The position numbers were made by a program, and so were the translations under genes. Below, one piece after another: positions 19,499-28,089 of a DNA stretch of 64,000 nucleotides (its first letter is position 1; each line of letters starts with the position of its first letter). The notes under the pieces are model-generated. The model was not told the DNA's origin and made no database searches. It worked only from the letters and a program-made list of their open reading frames with translations. The stretch comes from Mesorhizobium sp. YC-39 (lineage in GTDB: Bacteria > Pseudomonadota > Alphaproteobacteria > Rhizobiales > Rhizobiaceae): the NCBI RefSeq assembly GCF_025753795.1, contig NZ_JAOWPS010000001.1:1488001-1552000 (forward strand). The letters are read 5' to 3'.

Positions 19499-20335
19499 GT
19501 GACTTTCAGGACATTGCTTACGGTTACTGGTCCCAACCACGGTGAGGGCGATCTGAAGCTCGCCGCCTCGCTGTGCGAACAGATCGGCGCCCATCTCTCC
19601 GTGCTCGTTCTTGAGCTTGCCGCGCCACCCTCGGGCGGCGAATATGCTGCTGTCGTCTCACCGGCTTGGCTGGAGGAGCGTCAGGCCGAGCTGAAAAGGC
19701 TCAGGAAGCGCACTTCGGACGTCGCGGCCCTTCTTTCCCAAAGCGCCGTGTCGGCTGATTTGAGCGATGACTATCCCGATACGGCTTGGGCGGACGAGGT
19801 CATAGGAAGGCGCGCCCGCTACGCCGATCTGACCATTCTGGGACCAGACCTGCTCACAAGCCATAGGCTGAAGGATAAAGTCATCCAGGGCGCGCTGTTC
19901 TCATCGGGAAAGCCGGTGCTGCTCGTTCCCGACGGGGCACGGCCGACACTAAAGCCGAAGCGCGTCCTCGCCGCATGGGACGCCCGCCTTGAGTCATCGC
20001 GGGCCGTTCGCGAGTCGCTCGACTTGCTGAAAGGCGCCGAAGAGGTGCGCCTCGTCATCGTCGACCCGATCGAGGACGAATACCACCACGGGGCGGAACC
20101 TGGAGCAGACGCCGCGACTTATCTCGCCCGTCATGGCGTGAAGATTACGGTTGACCGACTGCCGAGCTCGAACCACTCAGTCGCCGGCGTGCTTCGCCAG
20201 CATGCTGTCGACGTCGCCGCCGATCTGCTGGTGATGGGCGCCTATGGTCATTCCCGGTTGCGCGAGCGCATCTTCGGTGGGGTCACCAGGTCGATGCTTG
20301 AGGAGCCATCGCTGCCCGTCCTGATGGCGCGATAG
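19499..20335 (+). CDS. Universal stress protein (tandem UspA)
   Basis: A 278-residue two-domain UspA protein. The second domain ends with the nucleotide-binding signature GAYGHSRLRERIFGGVTRSML. The first domain starts VTFRTLLTVTGPNHGEG. The GTG at 19499 has AGGAG 8 bases upstream and is preferred over an ATG at 19454. Tandem UspA proteins bind ATP and are induced in stress or growth arrest; their targets are not well defined. It is divergent from the cytochrome c and APH-AAA genes. Confidence 0.87.
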   Translation: MTFRTLLTVTGPNHGEGDLKLAASLCEQIGAHLSVLVLELAAPPSGGEYAAVVSPAWLEERQAELKRLRKRTSDVAALLSQSAVSADLSDDYPDTAWADEVIGRRARYADLTILGPDLLTSHRLKDKVIQGALFSSGKPVLLVPDGARPTLKPKRVLAAWDARLESSRAVRESLDLLKGAEEVRLVIVDPIEDEYHHGAEPGADAATYLARHGVKITVDRLPSSNHSVAGVLRQHAVDVAADLLVMGAYGHSRLRERIFGGVTRSMLEEPSLPVLMAR

Positions 20336-20358
20336 CAATTCTACGGCGGAAAGAGAAC

Positions 20359-20383
20359 GGGCCAGCGCAATTTGCGCCGGGCC
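20359..20383. terminator. Hairpin between convergent genes
   Basis: GGCC-A-GCGCAA and TTGCGC-C-GGGCC can pair around a single T with one A-C mismatch. The hairpin sits between the convergent universal stress gene and the PNPOx-like gene, where a two-way terminator would be expected. No T-run is present. Confidence 0.45.
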
Positions 20384-20414
20384 TTCCATTCCTTGCAAGA
20401 GTCAGTGGGACGAC

Positions 20415-20861
20415 TCACTCGCTCGCTTCTCGTCCGGACACCTGCTCGATCAAGATCCGGAAGAAAACGTGCGGTGCACTGTCGGCTGTGGGAGGAACGA
20501 CGGGCTTGAGTGCGCCAGGTTCCCACCAGTCGGTATGCTTGCTCAAGACCGACCAGGCATGATCCCGTTGCAGCTTGTGGCCGATCCGGTCAGGCAGCTC
20601 TTCGTATCGGCCATCGGCAACGACACTTCTCCATCCTCGCCCTTGGCCATGTTCGTCCACCTGGACGGACACCAGCGGATTAGCCCGCATCCATTCGATC
20701 TTCTTGCCTGGCATGGAAAACGCATAAAGACTGGCATCCGAATGGGCATAATAGAAGGGCACGACGTAGGGCTGCCCATCCTTCGCGCATGCCAGCCGGC
20801 CAACACGATTGGCCGTCAGCAATTTGGTGCACTCCAAGGTAGTAAGCGTGCGGATCTGCAT
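20415..20861 (-). CDS. Pyridoxamine 5'-phosphate oxidase-fold protein
   Basis: A 148-residue split-barrel flavin-binding family member: TANRVGRLACAKDGQPYVVPFYYAHSDASLYAFS, then KIEWMRANPLVSVQVDE and a Trp-containing VVADGRYEELPD strand. Such proteins bind FMN, F420 or haem; the cofactor here cannot be told. The start ATG overlaps the phosphoribosyltransferase stop (TGATG), so the genes are translationally coupled. It is the last gene of the DUF2267-phosphoribosyltransferase-PNPOx operon. Confidence 0.85.
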   Translation of the reverse strand: MQIRTLTTLECTKLLTANRVGRLACAKDGQPYVVPFYYAHSDASLYAFSMPGKKIEWMRANPLVSVQVDEHGQGRGWRSVVADGRYEELPDRIGHKLQRDHAWSVLSKHTDWWEPGALKPVVPPTADSAPHVFFRILIEQVSGREASE

Positions 20862-21568
20862 CAAAGCGGTCTCCTGGTCTTCTCGGCTTTTGAGCTATGG
20901 CCGGCAACGTGCCGCTGGCCAGTCATGTAGCGCTGGGCAGTCTCGTCCATAGCGGCGAGAACGTCGCTGTCAGAGAGCTGCGGGAACCGTAGGTAGTGGT
21001 GTCCCAAGGCGCGGAACTGTCCTGGCTGACTCAGGCAGACCACATGGTCCGCATCCTGTTCCAGCTCGGCTACCGTCTCGCGGGGTGAAACAGGAATAGC
21101 CACGATGATTTCTCGCGGTGACCGACGCTTGAGGGCGCGGATCGCTATTTTCATGGTCGTGCCGGTTGCAGCCCCGTCATCGACGATGATCGCGGTCTTT
21201 CCGGTGATAGACAATGGTGGACGCTTGCCGCGATAGACCAGTCGCCGACGCTCCAATTCGGGACGCTCCGCAGCGATCAAGGCGCGAAGCTCGTCATCAT
21301 CGAGCGAATAGGCTTCAACGATCTCACGGTTCAACACGACGTCCCCAGGCTCGCCGTCGACGATTGCGGCAACAGCCAGTTCGGAATTGCCTGGGGCACC
21401 TACCTTGCGGACGACAAGTATATCAAGAGGAGCGTTGAGGGCCTTGGCCACCTTGGCCGCGACAGGAACGCCTCCTCGCGGCAATGCCAGCACGACGGGC
21501 TGGTGCAGTTGAAGCCTGCTCAGCTCCATGCCGAGCTTCTCTCCAGCCTCTTCCCGGTCGCGGAACAT
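20861..21568 (-). CDS. Phosphoribosyltransferase-family protein
   Basis: A 235-residue type I phosphoribosyltransferase fold. The PRPP motif is TAIIVDDGAATGTTM (about residues 125-139), preceded by VVLALPRGGVPVAAKVA and LDILVVRKVGAPGNSELAV. The substrate is not the usual purine or pyrimidine base in characterised relatives, and is unknown here. The gene is coupled to the next one and lies 3 bases after the DUF2267 gene. Related proteins appear in low-oxygen or dormancy regulons elsewhere, such as Rv0571c in mycobacteria (from memory). Confidence 0.85.
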   Translation of the reverse strand: MFRDREEAGEKLGMELSRLQLHQPVVLALPRGGVPVAAKVAKALNAPLDILVVRKVGAPGNSELAVAAIVDGEPGDVVLNREIVEAYSLDDDELRALIAAERPELERRRLVYRGKRPPLSITGKTAIIVDDGAATGTTMKIAIRALKRRSPREIIVAIPVSPRETVAELEQDADHVVCLSQPGQFRALGHHYLRFPQLSDSDVLAAMDETAQRYMTGQRHVAGHSSKAEKTRRPL

Positions 21569-21571
21569 CGG

Positions 21572-22006
21572 TCAATCCACTGGCCACAATTTTCGAAGCG
21601 ACTTCTTCATCGAGTTTCTGACCTGCACAATTTCGCCATGCGAAATATGACGTTCGAGAAGCTTGAATACCGCGTTGATCGCAACATCGAAATCGACGTC
21701 GTCATCATAGCCGAACCTGGTTCTGACGCTGAGGACAAAATCACTTTTCTTGCGCTCGCGCGCAGGGGCAGCTGGATTCCAGCCTTCGAAGTAGATGCCA
21801 CGAATTAAAACAGGCAGTTGCGCCGAAAGATCGGCCATCTCCTCTGGCGACAGCCAGTCTCGCACTGTGTTCAGGACAGACCTCAGAAGGCGAAAGGCGC
21901 TCGGTTCGCTCCAGCAAAGATCCCTGGCGAGTTCATTGACCCAATGCTGCGCCTGTTGGGCGGCGTGGCTGAAACTGGCGAAGGAGGTATGGGACATCTG
22001 GTTCAT
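21572..22006 (-). CDS. DUF2267 family protein
   Basis: A 144-residue soluble protein with the DUF2267 pattern: AQHWVNELARDLCWSEPSAFRLLRSVLNTVRDWLSPEEMADLSAQLPVLIRGIYFEGWNP. The function of the family is not established. It is the first gene of a three-gene operon with phosphoribosyltransferase and PNPOx-fold genes, and an exact FNR-type box is centred about 61 bp before its start. Induction at low oxygen is therefore likely. Confidence 0.85.
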   Translation of the reverse strand: MNQMSHTSFASFSHAAQQAQHWVNELARDLCWSEPSAFRLLRSVLNTVRDWLSPEEMADLSAQLPVLIRGIYFEGWNPAAPARERKKSDFVLSVRTRFGYDDDVDFDVAINAVFKLLERHISHGEIVQVRNSMKKSLRKLWPVD

Positions 22007-22060
22007 GACATGCTCCTTGAATATTGAACATCATCCTGGAGCGCCACGAGGGGCCGAGCA

Positions 22061-22074
22061 TTGACCCGGATCAA
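22061..22074. promoter_or_regulatory. FNR/FixK-type box (TTGACCCGGATCAA)
   Basis: Exact consensus match centred about 61 bp before the DUF2267 start at 22006. It sits between that operon and the end of the hsp20 gene. Confidence 0.82.
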
Positions 22075-22127
22075 TCTGCGAGCTCAGCGCGCCGAACAGA
22101 CGCGCTGAGGACAATTAGCGGCAGCAA

Positions 22128-22667
22128 TCAGGCTGCCTTGACCGTGATCTTCTTCTCGGCCTTCTGGGCTTCGGTGGTCTTGGGCAACTTGACCGTCAGT
22201 ACGCCCTTGGTGAAGCTTGCATCGATCTTGTCGGCGTCGATGCCCTCGGGCAGTTGGAACGAACGCTGGAAGGAGCCGTAGCGGCGCTCGGACAGGTAGT
22301 AGTCTTTTTCCTTCTCCTCTTTCTCTTCGGTCTTTTCGCCCTTGATCGTCAGCATATGGTTGGCGAGTTTGATCTCGACGTTCTTTTCGTCAATCCCGGG
22401 CAGTTCGGCCGTGATCTCGTACGCCTTGTCCTTCTCGACCAGATCCATGGCCGGTGCGACTGCCCAACCAGCATTGTGCAGGGACGGCAGTTCACGACCG
22501 AACAGGGAGCGGGTCGAGGACAGGCGAAAGTCGAACGGGTGGAAATCGTCGAACAGGCGGTCGATCTCGCGACGCAGGCTTTCGAACGGACCGGTCCAGT
22601 TGCCGACCGGCGCCGGCGCGTTGCTCTTCTCTGTCTTGACAGGCAGTTTGGTGGCAGCTTCAGCCAT
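22128..22667 (-). CDS. Small heat shock protein, Hsp20/alpha-crystallin
   Basis: A 179-residue Hsp20. The alpha-crystallin domain covers about residues 72-170 (PAMDLVEKDKAYEITAELPGIDEKNVEIKL, then GSFQRSFQLPEGIDADKIDASFTKGVLTVKLPK). The N-terminal arm contains the LRREIDRLFDDF segment common in this class, and the C-terminus is KKITVKAA. It is an ATP-independent holdase. A GGAGAA site precedes the ATG. Two FNR-type boxes lie about 240-280 bp upstream, nearer the divergent phasin gene, so low-oxygen control is possible but less sure. Confidence 0.95.
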   Translation of the reverse strand: MAEAATKLPVKTEKSNAPAPVGNWTGPFESLRREIDRLFDDFHPFDFRLSSTRSLFGRELPSLHNAGWAVAPAMDLVEKDKAYEITAELPGIDEKNVEIKLANHMLTIKGEKTEEKEEKEKDYYLSERRYGSFQRSFQLPEGIDADKIDASFTKGVLTVKLPKTTEAQKAEKKITVKAA

Positions 22668-22900
22668 GGTTCTTCTCCTAGCAGTTGGTTAAATACGGAG
22701 CCCATCGTAGCCCCCTCTCACCTCGGGATTCCCCCAGAGGCGCCAAAGAGAAAGCCGGCGGGCCCACTTGCCAGGCGCAGTGGCCGAAGCGGCTTCTCGC
22801 CCAACGAATCCCCGTCATTACGGTTCATTACGGCCCGTTCGCCAAATCCGGCCTGGACCTGGTAAGCGCTATATTCAAGCGCTTGCTGGAGAGACAGACA

Positions 22901-22914
22901 TTGATCCAAGTCAA
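22901..22914. promoter_or_regulatory. FNR/FixK-type box 1 of a tandem pair (TTGATCCAAGTCAA)
   Basis: Exact consensus match. Its centre is about 240 bp before hsp20 on the minus strand and 120 bp before the phasin gene on the plus strand. Its partner box is 37 bp away centre to centre. Confidence 0.8.
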
Positions 22915-22937
22915 CGTGCCGTCACATCATGCGCTTG

Positions 22938-22951
22938 TTGATCCTGATCAA
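22938..22951. promoter_or_regulatory. FNR/FixK-type box 2 of a tandem pair (TTGATCCTGATCAA)
   Basis: Exact and fully symmetrical in its outer arms. Centred about 84 bp before the phasin ATG at 23028. The surrounding 360-base gap between hsp20 and phasin holds nothing else I can identify. Confidence 0.82.
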
Positions 22952-23027
22952 ACGACCTGACGACGAATGGCGATAGCGTCGTCGACTAGCGGAGCCTTTG
23001 CGCCGCTTCATAACGGAGTAGCCAAGC

Positions 23028-23411
23028 ATGCAGACCCATCCCGGACCGCCGCCATTCGGCATGCAACTTCTGCCGATGGGCGCAAATGCCCAGAAAGTCT
23101 TCCTCGCCGCCGCGTCTCTCCAGGCGCACGCTTTCAAGGCAGTAATGCGCTATCACATCGAAACGCTGGCGTTTCTGAAGCATCGTTACGAGCAGGATGC
23201 CAAGCTGGCCGATGACCTCATCGCCGGTTCGGAGTTCAACGACGCCTTCGACATCTTCTCCACCTTCCTGCAGAATGCGGCATCGGAATACGCCACCGAA
23301 GCCGGCAAGGTTGTGGCACTGACGTCCAGGCTCGCTTCGGAAACGGCCAGCCGCGTGCGCAAGAAAGCCAAAACCGCTGTCGAGGACGTTGTGGCGAAGA
23401 CAGTCGCGTAG
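23028..23411 (+). CDS. Phasin-family protein
   Basis: A 127-residue, mostly helical protein matching the phasin_2 pattern: LQAHAFKAVMRYHIETLAFLKHRYEQDAKLADDLIAGSEFNDAFDIFSTFLQNAASEYATEAGKVVALTSRLASETASRVRKKAKTA. Phasins coat polyhydroxyalkanoate granules; some act as general chaperones. CGGAG lies 9 bases before the ATG. Two FNR-type boxes upstream link it to low oxygen, when carbon storage as polyhydroxybutyrate is common in rhizobia. Confidence 0.82.
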   Translation: MQTHPGPPPFGMQLLPMGANAQKVFLAAASLQAHAFKAVMRYHIETLAFLKHRYEQDAKLADDLIAGSEFNDAFDIFSTFLQNAASEYATEAGKVVALTSRLASETASRVRKKAKTAVEDVVAKTVA

Positions 23412-23418
23412 ATCGGGA

Positions 23419-23788
23419 ATGCGGAGGCCTGCAATCATCGACGCCAGTATGAGCAGCGGTAGTCACGGCTGCCTTCTACGGGTTTGCATGCTTGCAGCGG
23501 TATTGCTTGGTTCCGTGCTGCTGGCGCTCGCGGACAGCCTGACGGAACATGGCAAAGCCCTTGTGGAGTTCAATTGCGCCCGCTGCCACGCCATTGAAAA
23601 GACCGACAAGAGCAGCCACCCGGACGCTCCCGCCTTTCGCACCCTGTCAAAGTGCTATCCGATCTCGGATCTCGAGGAAGCGCTCGCCGAAGGCTTCGAC
23701 CGGCCACCCGGACATGCCTGAATGGGTTGCGAGCCCCAATCGGATCGAGGCGATCGTCGCCTACATCAGCAGCTTGCAGCAACCGTGA
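23419..23788 (+). pseudogene. c-type cytochrome gene with a frameshift
   Basis: The first frame encodes an N-terminal membrane or signal segment (RVCMLAAVLLGSVLLALA) and a haem site CARCH, then LSKCYPISDLEEALAEGF. It then reads into a stop. A +1 shift near 23697-23702 restores a normal cytochrome C-terminus, GHPDMPEWVASPNRIEAIVAYISSLQ, with the distal Met. The family would be about 120 residues. Either the gene is broken or the base is a sequencing error. It follows the phasin gene in the same direction. Confidence 0.75.
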
Positions 23789-23855
23789 TCGAGGCCGCTG
23801 CGGTCGACGGAGCCTGACGGATTATCGCGGCGCCTGCAAAGCAGCCCGAACCGAG

Positions 23856-24242
23856 CTATCGCAACATCCGGTCAGCCGCACGGAAGAATGACCGTGCGTG
23901 CGCCACGATCTGGGCCTCCGTAGGATGATCCGCCGGTTCTACGCCGACAATGCGATCCTTCAAGTGGGGATGGTGGTCGCGTATATGCTTGGCCAGTTCG
24001 TCCTTTGCCGATCCTGGCCCCACGATCAGCCATTCCCTCGCAGGCTGTAGGGCGTTGACGACATCGTGATAGAAGGACTGGTTTTCGGGCGCGCGCTGGC
24101 CGTCGACAGTACCTGCCTTGTTGTGGGTCTGATGATGCGCAAGCATGGTGGCAAGCCTCAGGCTCTCAGCTGTTTCACGATTGAAGAAAAACACCTTGGC
24201 TTCGCGATGGTCCAGCCAGGCGACGGCGTGTTGGGTCTGCAT
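23856..24242 (-). CDS. eRF1 domain 3-like 'translational machinery' protein
   Basis: A 128-residue protein starting MQTQHAVAWLDHREAKVFFF, with WLIVGPGSAKDELAKHI and DRIVGVEPADHPTEAQIVAHARSFF later. This pattern matches rhizobial proteins annotated as translational machinery proteins, related to the C-terminal domain of bacterial eRF1-like (baeRF) proteins. A ribosome-linked role in growth arrest is inference. ATG 24242 follows AAGGA. It lies 74 bases after the lipoyl-like gene, probably in one operon headed by an FNR-type box. Confidence 0.7.
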   Translation of the reverse strand: MQTQHAVAWLDHREAKVFFFNRETAESLRLATMLAHHQTHNKAGTVDGQRAPENQSFYHDVVNALQPAREWLIVGPGSAKDELAKHIRDHHPHLKDRIVGVEPADHPTEAQIVAHARSFFRAADRMLR

Positions 24243-24316
24243 ATTGATACGTCCTTGAAGATATTGTTGAGGAATGAAGGAATGAGCGCAATCGATCCGG
24301 TGAGGCCTCGACTGCT

Positions 24317-24565
24317 TCACGCGGACTGGCATTCCAGCGTTGCCAGGATCGAGCCGGGTTCGATGATGGCATTTGCTGTGGCGACAATCGTCGCGCGGCC
24401 GTCTGCCGGCGCGACAATCTCGTGCAGCGCGTCTTCAACGCGAACCTCGGCTATCCGCTCACCGGCCTTGATTGTGTCACCGCTGGCGATGAACCATCGC
24501 TCCAGAATACCCTCGGGCAACATGCTGGAGGCCCACAGCGCCTCATCGACCTTGATATACTGCAT
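24317..24565 (-). CDS. Lipoyl/biotinyl-domain protein lacking the target lysine
   Basis: An 82-residue stand-alone domain of the biotin/lipoyl-attachment fold: MLPEGILERWFIASGDTIKAGERIAEVRVEDALHEIVAPADG. In lipoyl domains the hairpin carries DKA with the modified Lys; here the aligned residues are EDALHEI, so the Lys is Asp. The protein is unlikely to be lipoylated and may serve as a scaffold or bind something else. An exact FNR-type box is centred about 57 bp before the ATG. An eRF1-like gene follows. Confidence 0.8.
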   Translation of the reverse strand: MQYIKVDEALWASSMLPEGILERWFIASGDTIKAGERIAEVRVEDALHEIVAPADGRATIVATANAIIEPGSILATLECQSA

Positions 24566-24615
24566 CGCAACTCTCCTTATGCAGTTGGACGATAGTCCCC
24601 TCGCTACGATGGTCC

Positions 24616-24629
24616 TTGATCACGATCAA
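24616..24629. promoter_or_regulatory. FNR/FixK-type box (TTGATCACGATCAA)
   Basis: Exact match centred about 57 bp before the lipoyl-like gene on the minus strand. It is paired with a second box 52 bp away that serves the divergent gene. Confidence 0.85.
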
Positions 24630-24667
24630 TCGACTTGCCGACGCAAGTTGCTGCAAGCGTGCAGCGT

Positions 24668-24681
24668 TTGACGGCGATCAA
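24668..24681. promoter_or_regulatory. FNR/FixK-type box (TTGACGGCGATCAA)
   Basis: Exact match centred about 60 bp before the SDR start at 24735 on the plus strand. Confidence 0.85.
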
Positions 24682-24734
24682 GGTTTCATTCCGAAGCCGG
24701 CCTAGAATGGCAAGGAGTTGACGGAGCGAGATCA

Positions 24735-25487
24735 ATGAAGAATTTCAAGGATAGGGTAGCGATCGTGACGGGTGCCGGGTCAGGTATCGGCGCTGCGATC
24801 GCAATCGAATTGGCGGCCCGAGGCGCGCATGTCGTCGCCGCCGACATCGACCTCGCGTCTGCCGTAGGAACTGTGACGAAGATCAGCGCCACGCTCGGCA
24901 ATGCGCGTGCCTGTCAGGTCGATGTCGCCGATGCCCCCTCGGTCGAGCAGATGGTGGCGTTCGTGGTCGAGACTTTTGGCGGGCTACACCTCGCAGTCAA
25001 CAATGCCGGCATCGGCGGGCCAAGCGAGACGACGGCCAACTATCCCCTCGATGACTGGCAGAAAATCATCGATGTCAACCTAAACGGCGTTTTCTACGGT
25101 CTGAAGTATGAAATCGCTGCCATGCAGGAATCGGGCGGAGGCGCGATTGTCAACATGTCGTCCATTCTGGGCACAGTTGGTTGGGAGAATGCCTGTGCCT
25201 ACGTTTCGACCAAGCACGCGCTCGTCGGGCTGACGAGGACAGCCGCCATGGAATATGCCGGCCACAACATTCGCATCAACGCCGTTGGCCCCGCGTTCAT
25301 CGATACACCATTGCTGACGAAGAACCTGGATACCGAAACGATCGAACAGTTGGCCGCCTTGCATCCAATTGGCCGCTTGGGAACCCCGGAGGAAGTTTCG
25401 GCGCTGACATGCTTCCTGCTGTCCGACAATGCCAGCTTCATCACCGGCAGCTACCACCTCGTGGACGGCGGATACACGACCAAATGA
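24735..25487 (+). CDS. Short-chain dehydrogenase/reductase
   Basis: A complete 250-residue classical SDR. NAD(P) site TGAGSGIGAAIA (about 13-24), an acidic residue after the second strand (ADIDLA) that favours NAD, NNAGIGG, the catalytic Ser in NMSSILG, YVSTKHA for Tyr-x3-Lys, and the C-terminal GSYHLVDGGYTTK. The closest named types are glucose-1-dehydrogenase-like enzymes, but the substrate is not certain. It has its own FNR-type box and is therefore a member of the low-oxygen regulon. Confidence 0.9.
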   Translation: MKNFKDRVAIVTGAGSGIGAAIAIELAARGAHVVAADIDLASAVGTVTKISATLGNARACQVDVADAPSVEQMVAFVVETFGGLHLAVNNAGIGGPSETTANYPLDDWQKIIDVNLNGVFYGLKYEIAAMQESGGGAIVNMSSILGTVGWENACAYVSTKHALVGLTRTAAMEYAGHNIRINAVGPAFIDTPLLTKNLDTETIEQLAALHPIGRLGTPEEVSALTCFLLSDNASFITGSYHLVDGGYTTK

Positions 25488-25547
25488 CTACATCCTGCCT
25501 AACGTCCAGGCGGCGGCTTGCCGACGGCGATCCGGCGGTTCCAGAAG

Positions 25548-25561
25548 ATGATGCAGATCAA
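25548..25561. promoter_or_regulatory. Near-match FNR-type box (ATGATGCAGATCAA)
   Basis: One mismatch (first T to A) from TTGAT-N4-ATCAA. Centred about 41 bp before the ATG at 25596, which would give an almost leaderless transcript. It may be chance. Confidence 0.35.
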
Positions 25562-25595
25562 AGCGCAACGCAGCGTTTGCAAAGATCATGATGCG

Positions 25596-25826
25596 ATGTG
25601 GAAGCCAATCCAAAACGCTCCGTTTGGTCGCGATCTCGAACTCGCCGTCTTTGATGAGGACGGCGAGCACGCGCTTGTATTTCCCTGCCAACGGATGCGA
25701 GAGGGCTGGAAGAACATGATCACCGGCGCGAGGGTCGACATCCGCCCGACCCACTGGCGCCACTGGGCACCGGATAAAACACTCACGGAAGAAGGTGGAA
25801 TTCAGTCCACGCCGAAAAGCCTCTAG
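25596..25826 (+). CDS. Small conserved rhizobial protein
   Basis: A 76-residue protein reading MWKPIQNAPFGRDLELAVFDEDGEHALVFPCQRMREGW and ending near VDIRPTHWRHWAP. This compact domain is seen as a short hypothetical protein in many rhizobia (from memory). No function is known. Earlier in-frame ATGs exist (25548, 25551), but the conserved part begins at 25596. No strong ribosome site is visible. Its last bases overlap the 3' end of fixJ on the other strand. Confidence 0.6.
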   Translation: MWKPIQNAPFGRDLELAVFDEDGEHALVFPCQRMREGWKNMITGARVDIRPTHWRHWAPDKTLTEEGGIQSTPKSL

Positions 25827-26437
25827 GATCTGGACTCCACGATTAGAGCCATGCGAACGAGGTGTGACAGGCTGCTTGCTGCCATCTTGCTCATGACGTT
25901 CGCGCGATGGATCTCGACCGTGCGCGGGCTGATGCCCAGATCATAGGCGATCGTTTTGTTCGGCAGACCCGACACGAGCCCGTCCAGCACCTGCCGCTCG
26001 CGCTCTGACAAGGTCGACAGACGCCTGCGGATTTCCGCGGACTGCGGATGCGCTGCATTCGCATGGTTGCGGTTGGCCAGCGTCGAGCGGATCGCTTCGA
26101 TTAGCATTTCGTCGTCGAACGGCTTTTCGATGAAGTCGGAAGCGCCTTCCTTCATTGCCTGAACGGCGAGCGCCACATCGGCATGGCCCGTCATCACAAT
26201 AACCGGAATCGTATGTCCGCCTGCTCTGAGCTGGCGCAGGAACTCGATGCCGTCTATGCCCGGCATACGCACGTCGGTGACAATGCAGCCGTCGAGATTG
26301 CCTGTTGCCGTTGCTAGAAAGGCTGTGGCCGATTCGTGCAAGCGTACAGCGAAGTCCGCTGTCGCCAGAAGAAAACCCAGCGACTTGCGAACGTCCACGT
26401 CGTCGTCGACCACGTGCACCAGAGCACTATCGGCCAT
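25823..26437 (-). CDS. fixJ: Response regulator FixJ
   Basis: A 204-residue two-domain regulator. The receiver has acidic residues DDD at 11-13, the phospho-acceptor Asp55 (IVTDVRMPG), T83 (VMTG) and Lys105 (EKPF). The C-terminal LuxR/FixJ helix-turn-helix reads [46 protein letters not shown] 26437 overlaps the end of fixL and follows AGAGG. FixJ phosphorylated by FixL activates fixK-type genes at low oxygen. No fixK gene is in the window, but an FnrN-type regulator lies at 39.8 kb. Confidence 0.92.
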   Translation of the reverse strand: MADSALVHVVDDDVDVRKSLGFLLATADFAVRLHESATAFLATATGNLDGCIVTDVRMPGIDGIEFLRQLRAGGHTIPVIVMTGHADVALAVQAMKEGASDFIEKPFDDEMLIEAIRSTLANRNHANAAHPQSAEIRRRLSTLSERERQVLDGLVSGLPNKTIAYDLGISPRTVEIHRANVMSKMAASSLSHLVRMALIVESRS

Positions 26438-27938
26438 TAGAGACCTCTTCTTTCCCCACGACGCGCAAGGTGAACCGAAAGGCGGTCCCCCCAGTCGGCA
26501 CTGCGTCGGCCCATATGTGGCCGCCGTGCGATTCAACGATGGTGCGGCAAATGGAAAGGCCTACACCCATACCCTGCTTTTTGGTGGTTACAAATGGCTG
26601 GAAAAGTTGTGCCGAGACCTCCGGTGCGAGGCCTGGGCCGGTATCGATCACGCTTACCTCGGCCATCCCATCGACCCGGCCAACGGTTGTGACTTTCAAT
26701 TCGCGGCGTGGCGCGCCCTGCATGGCCTCCACCGCGTTGCGCATCAGGTTGAGCAGAACCTGCTGAATCTGTATGCGGTCGGTTAAGACGAGTTCAGCGG
26801 CGGGGTCAAGCTTGTAGCTGACGAGGAGATTCATCTCCCTTGCACCGACCAGGGCGAGCGACGAGGCTTCCTCGATCAGCGCGGGCAGTCGTTCGACCTG
26901 GCGCTCGCTTTCACCCCTTGCAACAAAATCCCTCAGATGACGAATGACGTCGCCTGCCCGCAGGGCCTGCTCGGCGGCCTTTTCCACGGCATCGCGCAGC
27001 ATAGGTGCATTCTCCTCGTTGCTCTTCTCGAGAAGTCGGCGGCTGCCTTTCAAGTAGTTCGTAATGGCGGTCAATGGCTGGTTGATCTCATGTGCCAATG
27101 TCGATGCCATCTCGCCAAGTGCGGTGAACCGCGCCATGTGCAGGAGTTCCTGCTGCTGTTCTTGTATTCTCGCTTCCGCTCGGTGGCGCTCGGTCAGGTC
27201 GCGGCAAAAGCCGGTAAAGAAGCGGCCCGTTCCAGGATTCATTTCGCCTACGGAAAGCTCCATCGGAAAAGTGGAGCCATCCTTGCGCATGCCGGTCACC
27301 GTCCGGCCCAGTCCAATGATCCGCCGCTCTCCCGTCGTCAGATAGCGAAGCAGATAGGCATCATGCTCGCCACGATACGGTGCCGGCATCAGCATGTTGA
27401 CATTGTGACCAATGACCTCGGCTGACTGATAGCCAAACAGGGTTTCGGCAGCGGTGCTGAAGGATTGGATCAGGCCCTGTTCGTCGATCACAACCATGGC
27501 GTCGGGCACTGTCGCCAGAATCGAACGCAAATGATCCTCACGCAACCGAAGCGCGGCATTCGCAAAGGAGAGCTCGCTGACATCCGTGCCTTCGACGAAG
27601 ATGGCAGTAATCCGACCGTCCTCGGCCTTGATCGGCTGATAGACGAAATCCAGGATACGCTCTTCTGCCGGCTCGCCGTCCCTGTTACGAAGCGCTACCT
27701 TCACGCCTTGACCCCTGTATGGCTCACCGGTCCTGTACACACCGTCCAGCTGTTCGAAGAAGCCTTGACCTTCGAGCTCAGGAAGGGCCTCGCGCACCGA
27801 CGTTCCAATCACCGTCCTGTGGCCGATCAGTCGTTGGTAGGCGGCATTTGTTAGTTCGAAGACATGATCCGGCTCACGCATGAGAGCCATGAAGCCAGGA
27901 GCCTGCTCGAACATTTGTGACAAGACTGACTTCAGCAT
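26427..27938 (-). CDS. fixL: Oxygen-sensing histidine kinase FixL
   Basis: A 503-residue soluble kinase when started at ATG 27938; the frame is open to a TTG at 28013. Order: PAS (about 1-125), haem PAS (about 135-250), HisKA with His283 ([11 protein letters not shown]) and HATPase ([30 protein letters not shown]). In the second PAS, His192 and Arg212 are spaced exactly like haem ligand His200 and Arg220 of Bradyrhizobium FixL, within [10 protein letters not shown] and [10 protein letters not shown]. It should sense O2 through haem and pass phosphate to FixJ. It lacks the membrane segments of Sinorhizobium FixL. Confidence 0.92.
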   Translation of the reverse strand: MLKSVLSQMFEQAPGFMALMREPDHVFELTNAAYQRLIGHRTVIGTSVREALPELEGQGFFEQLDGVYRTGEPYRGQGVKVALRNRDGEPAEERILDFVYQPIKAEDGRITAIFVEGTDVSELSFANAALRLREDHLRSILATVPDAMVVIDEQGLIQSFSTAAETLFGYQSAEVIGHNVNMLMPAPYRGEHDAYLLRYLTTGERRIIGLGRTVTGMRKDGSTFPMELSVGEMNPGTGRFFTGFCRDLTERHRAEARIQEQQQELLHMARFTALGEMASTLAHEINQPLTAITNYLKGSRRLLEKSNEENAPMLRDAVEKAAEQALRAGDVIRHLRDFVARGESERQVERLPALIEEASSLALVGAREMNLLVSYKLDPAAELVLTDRIQIQQVLLNLMRNAVEAMQGAPRRELKVTTVGRVDGMAEVSVIDTGPGLAPEVSAQLFQPFVTTKKQGMGVGLSICRTIVESHGGHIWADAVPTGGTAFRFTLRVVGKEEVSNGR

Positions 27939-28089
27939 CGTCCCGCCGGCCGACAAAATAGGCGCTTCGTTTTGGCTCACCTGAAGGTCCTTGGGTCCGG
28001 ACGTCTGCAACAAAGGCTAATTATCACTCCTCGCGGCACAAGCAAAACAGATCGAGGTCAACGGTTTTCGGATGCAATTGGCGGGTTCT

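Noticed and set aside
20852..20866. GATCTGCATCAA half-site at the PNPOx start
   Set aside because: Only one half matches, and the gene is coupled inside an operon that has a proper box at 22061.
24717..24737. TTGAC...GATCAA around the SDR start
   Set aside because: The spacer is too long for an FNR/FixK site, and it overlaps the start codon.
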